NCBI GenBank assembly: GCA_004524595.1
Contig: SDOA01000099.1
Span: forward strand, 1 to 16,081
Direction of reading: 5' to 3'
Length of the DNA stretch: 16,081 bases
Origin: Candidatus Thorarchaeota archaeon
GTDB taxonomy: Archaea; Asgardarchaeota; Thorarchaeia; Thorarchaeales; Thorarchaeaceae
Under the pieces are notes generated by a model. It searched no databases. It worked only from the letters and a program-made list of their open reading frames with translations, and was not told where the DNA came from. Both the position numbers and the translations under genes were made by a program. Shown in pieces: positions 14,023 through 16,081 of this stretch; positions within the stretch are counted from its first letter, which is position 1; each line of letters starts with the position of its first letter.

Positions 14023-14478
14023 TTATTCAATTCTTTCTTCTGCATCCACAGTAGTCCTACAATATGGGCACTTAGCCTTTAATGGTCCAATCCAGTCGAC
14101 CTCTTCGTTACTGATTGCTGCACCACATGCAGGACACTGAGATGGGATTTGGTAGATTGCCTTTCCATATCGCTTTTGTCCTGAGAACTCTGGACTCTGG
14201 GAGTAATCTCCCGTATATACGATAGTTTCTGGTCTGTAACTAGTCGTGGATGGAACCTCTTGCCCTGAAGAACGTAATACTGAAAGACAAACGATTAGAC
14301 CAAATATACCCATTCCAAAAGGAACCAGAGCAAATATTAATGGAGGTCCATATTGAGGATAAGGTGACTGTTCTATCATTTGAAGAACAAAAAGTCCCAT
14401 TCCAAAAGCTGCTCCGCAAAAAATGGTGAAGAAGCAAGCGGTCACAATTTTGCCTGAAATTCCTGATTTCTGTTCCAT
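14023..14478 (-). CDS. Two-helix membrane protein with C-terminal zinc ribbon
   Basis: Numbered from ATG 14478 (151 residues). Two membrane helices lie at about 10-34 and 46-68. A flexible Ser/Tyr-rich linker follows to about 108, then a zinc ribbon with CPAC at 115-118 and CPYC at 137-140, ending in an acidic tail. The ribbon is probably cytoplasmic. The longest frame begins at a TTG (14514), but a TATA-like TTTAAAT at 14515-14521 predicts transcription from about 14494. I therefore prefer ATG 14478, preceded by AGGAAG. It lies 55 bases after another zinc-ribbon gene on the same strand. The function is unknown; similar TM-plus-ribbon proteins are common in archaea and may act as membrane adaptors. 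Confidence 0.78.
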   Translation of the reverse strand: MEQKSGISGKIVTACFFTIFCGAAFGMGLFVLQMIEQSPYPQYGPPLIFALVPFGMGIFGLIVCLSVLRSSGQEVPSTTSYRPETIVYTGDYSQSPEFSGQKRYGKAIYQIPSQCPACGAAISNEEVDWIGPLKAKCPYCRTTVDAEERIE

Positions 14479-14514
14479 TCCAATTCTTCCTAAACATTCA
14501 TCAATTTTGAACAA

Positions 14515-14521
14515 ATTTAAA
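14515..14521 (-). promoter_or_regulatory. TATA-like element of the zinc-ribbon/TM gene
   Basis: The minus strand has TTTAAAT in the context AAGAATTTAAATTTG. Its spacing (about 40 bases to ATG 14478) supports the internal ATG over the longer TTG start. Confidence 0.35.
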
Positions 14522-14533
14522 TTCTTCTTGTTA

Positions 14534-14797
14534 TCAATCGCTCAATCCGTTTTCAATTGAGTCGTCAGATTCTTTATCAGCTGTGCCTTCATTCTTAGAC
14601 TGTTGATATGTTCCCATGTATAACTCATTCAGTTTTCCTTCTCTTGAAGCAATTTGTACAAGACGAGTCTTCTCCTGAACTTCCTCAGTATTCAAACAGA
14701 TATGACATTTATCGCAATATACCTCTTTCACATGCCATTTATTGTACCTGACAATCCTTCCAGTGGCTCCGCAGTTTGGACACTCTTCGTCGCTCAT
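14534..14797 (-). CDS. Small zinc-ribbon protein
   Basis: Numbered from ATG 14797 (87 residues). It begins MSDEECPNCGATGRIVRYN, with C6-P-N-C9 and C28-D-K-C31 and a further C34, a classic zinc ribbon of the kind seen in small archaeal transcription or RNA-related proteins. Residues 38-65 form a basic helix and the C terminus is acidic and disordered (ADKESDDSIENG). The longest frame starts at a GTG (14848), but a TATA box overlaps that codon, and the 17 extra residues are not domain-like, so I chose 14797. It probably precedes the zinc-ribbon/TM gene in a short two-gene unit and is divergent from the MFS gene. Confidence 0.72.
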   Translation of the reverse strand: MSDEECPNCGATGRIVRYNKWHVKEVYCDKCHICLNTEEVQEKTRLVQIASREGKLNELYMGTYQQSKNEGTADKESDDSIENGLSD

Positions 14798-14835
14798 AAT
14801 CCAAGAGTAAGGGCTCTTCAGTAATAAGTGTCGTT

Positions 14836-14844
14836 CATATAAAA
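14836..14844 (-). promoter_or_regulatory. TATA box of the small zinc-ribbon gene
   Basis: The minus strand has TTTTATATG, about 43 bases before ATG 14797, giving a leader of about 20 bases. It excludes the GTG at 14848 as a start if the promoter is real. Confidence 0.4.
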
Positions 14845-14895
14845 TCACAATGGTCTATTTTTTGATTTGCTAATGTTTATGAAATAGTCACCTGT

Positions 14896-14916
14896 TGTGT
14901 CCCCTTGCTGTGTCCC
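14896..14916 (+). promoter_or_regulatory. Direct repeat TGTGTCCC upstream of the MFS promoter
   Basis: TGTGTCCC occurs at 14896-14903 and again at 14909-14916, a 13-base period, about 18 bases before the MFS TATA box. Its position in a divergent control region suits a regulator site, though 13 bases is not a whole helical turn. Confidence 0.25.
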
Positions 14917-14930
14917 TCTCAAGTGGCTTT

Positions 14931-14978
14931 GGATTATATACTAGTCAGTTCTCTGATTTGTACAATTCTATAATGGAG
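14931..14978 (+). promoter_or_regulatory. TATA box and ribosome-binding site of the MFS gene
   Basis: GGATTATATA at 14931-14940 is a good archaeal TATA box, predicting transcription from about 14961. GGAG at 14975-14978 lies 11 bases before ATG 14990 and acts as the likely Shine-Dalgarno site. Confidence 0.5.
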
Positions 14979-14989
14979 ATCTTTCAATA

Positions 14990-16081
14990 ATGAGCAGAAC
15001 TTCGAGTTTCATGGGTTTCACAGAGACTGATGAAAAGGCTCTCCGTCTTGGTCGTATCTTAATGATTCTCCTACCTACAGCCAACATCATCTTCACGTTA
15101 AGTACGACCTTCTATACCATCTTCATTGCTGAAGCATTGGGCGGTCCAGGTGGATTCATTGACGGTCTAGGTCTCCTAGGTGTACTAGTCGCAATAGAGA
15201 TGATCACTCAGACAATTCTTGACTATCCAAGTGGTGCTCTCGGTGATGCCATTGGACAAAGATGGGTCATAGCTATCGGGAACACATTATTTGGAGTAGT
15301 CTTCTTCATGGTCTCGTTCGTGACTTCTTCAACACCATTCTACTACTTGGTCGCAATCTTTGTTCTTCAGGGCGCTGCTCAATCCCAGATTAGTGGGGCT
15401 TGGGGTGCATGGTTTGACAATAATTACAAGGTAGCCATGCCTAAAGACAAGGACCGGAAAGCTTACGGAGTATTCTGGGGTCGTATGGGTATGATCTCAC
15501 AGATTGCCTCAACTGCAGCTCTTATTCCAGGTAGCATTCTTGCTGTTGTCTTTCGGAGACCCTTTGTTTTTCAGCTTCAAGCAATAGGTGCAGTTTTCTT
15601 TGCTCTTCTTGTCCTACGATACATCCGTGACTTCCCAGAAGTAGAAGCGCTCCGCGAGAAACGCCCTTCAATGAGTGAATACACTGCTCTCTTGAAAGAA
15701 GGTGTTTCATACTTATGGAAGACTCCCTTTGTCAAATATCTGGTCTTAGGCTCTATGCTTGCAGCAAGCGCAATCACTGTCTGGGGTCAACTTATTCTGT
15801 TCCCTCTCTACTACAGCTATCTGATCACTGACGTAGCAGTTGCCACATATCGAACAGTGGCTTTCATCCCTGGAGTTGCAGCTAACGAGCGTTCAGGTAT
15901 CTGGTCTCAGAAGTTTGAGCCTAAGAAGTGGATTCCTCGATTCAGACTCCTTCAGGCATGTGGTTTTATATTCTTCGTAATTGTCGCCTTCATGATGTTC
16001 ATTTTTCCCCCAGTAGGTGCTGCAGCACAGATGGTACGCATTATGTGGCCATTCACGTCGATTGTCCTTATCGAGATGCCA
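14990..16081 (+). CDS. Major facilitator superfamily (MFS) transporter (3' end beyond window)
   Basis: An open frame of 364 codons from ATG 14990 reaches the right edge without a stop. The product begins MSRTSSFMGFTETDEKALRL and then shows membrane helices. Between helices 2 and 3, residues 78-92 read DYPSGALGDAIGQRW, which matches MFS motif A (D-x-P-x-G-x-x-x-D-x-x-G-R/Q-R). Helices of the first half are followed by a charged central loop (RDFPEVEALREKRPSMSEY, around 211-230) and second-half helices. It is probably a 12-helix secondary transporter, with the last helices missing here; the substrate is unknown. Codons seem to end in C or G more often than in the neighbouring genes (many ATC, TTC, CTC, GTC), which may reflect higher expression or transfer. 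A TATA box and GGAG site precede it. Confidence 0.9.
   Translation, partial: MSRTSSFMGFTETDEKALRLGRILMILLPTANIIFTLSTTFYTIFIAEALGGPGGFIDGLGLLGVLVAIEMITQTILDYPSGALGDAIGQRWVIAIGNTLFGVVFFMVSFVTSSTPFYYLVAIFVLQGAAQSQISGAWGAWFDNNYKVAMPKDKDRKAYGVFWGRMGMISQIASTAALIPGSILAVVFRRPFVFQLQAIGAVFFALLVLRYIRDFPEVEALREKRPSMSEYTALLKEGVSYLWKTPFVKYLVLGSMLAASAITVWGQLILFPLYYSYLITDVAVATYRTVAFIPGVAANERSGIWSQKFEPKKWIPRFRLLQACGFIFFVIVAFMMFIFPPVGAAAQMVRIMWPFTSIVLIEMP

Overview
This window looks like archaeal chromosome, most likely from an Asgard archaeon (Thorarchaeia-like is my best guess). The evidence is a Ras/Rab-type small GTPase with all five G motifs, a small longin/roadblock-like protein, membrane proteins carrying winged-helix or zinc-ribbon domains, a cell-surface beta-helix protein with a Thr-rich stalk and C-terminal anchor, and archaeal TATA-box promoters combined with Shine-Dalgarno sites. 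The lineage call is inference. There are no rRNA, tRNA, CRISPR, transposase or phage genes. Gene density is high and no gene-free gap exceeds 300 bases.

Region 1 (1-5130, minus strand): seven genes point the same way. In transcription order they are a TPR-like helical protein, a PhzF-family isomerase, a Rab-like GTPase, a small zinc-binding protein, a longin/roadblock-like protein directly coupled to a membrane protein of about 14 segments, and a second membrane protein cut by the left edge. The GTPase, zinc protein, longin-like protein and membrane protein form the most intriguing neighbourhood: a possible small-GTPase-linked membrane module.

Region 2 (5131-8130): a divergent promoter region, then a membrane protein built from five copies of a Trp-rich two-helix unit, ending in a clear hairpin terminator. 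Facing it are a TauE/SafE (TSUP) anion transporter and, just upstream of that, a membrane-anchored winged-helix protein.

Region 3 (8131-10932): a SAM-dependent methyltransferase converges, four bases apart, with a PadR-like winged-helix protein whose C-terminal half resembles a degenerate methyltransferase. A 65-residue zinc ribbon and an EamA/DMT transporter follow.

Region 4 (11109-13749): a secreted, anchored beta-helix protein and a seven-bladed beta-propeller lectin-like protein point toward each other. Each has its own hairpin terminator. A 46-codon Cys-containing ORF lies between them, abutting the propeller stop codon.

Region 5 (13750-16081): two small zinc-ribbon genes (one with two membrane segments), then a divergent major facilitator (MFS) transporter that runs off the right edge and whose codon use appears richer in C/G-ending codons than its neighbours.

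Several starts were moved from the longest open frame because a Shine-Dalgarno site, a TATA box or domain length favoured an internal start: the GTPase, TPR-like, winged-helix/TM and both terminal zinc-ribbon genes.
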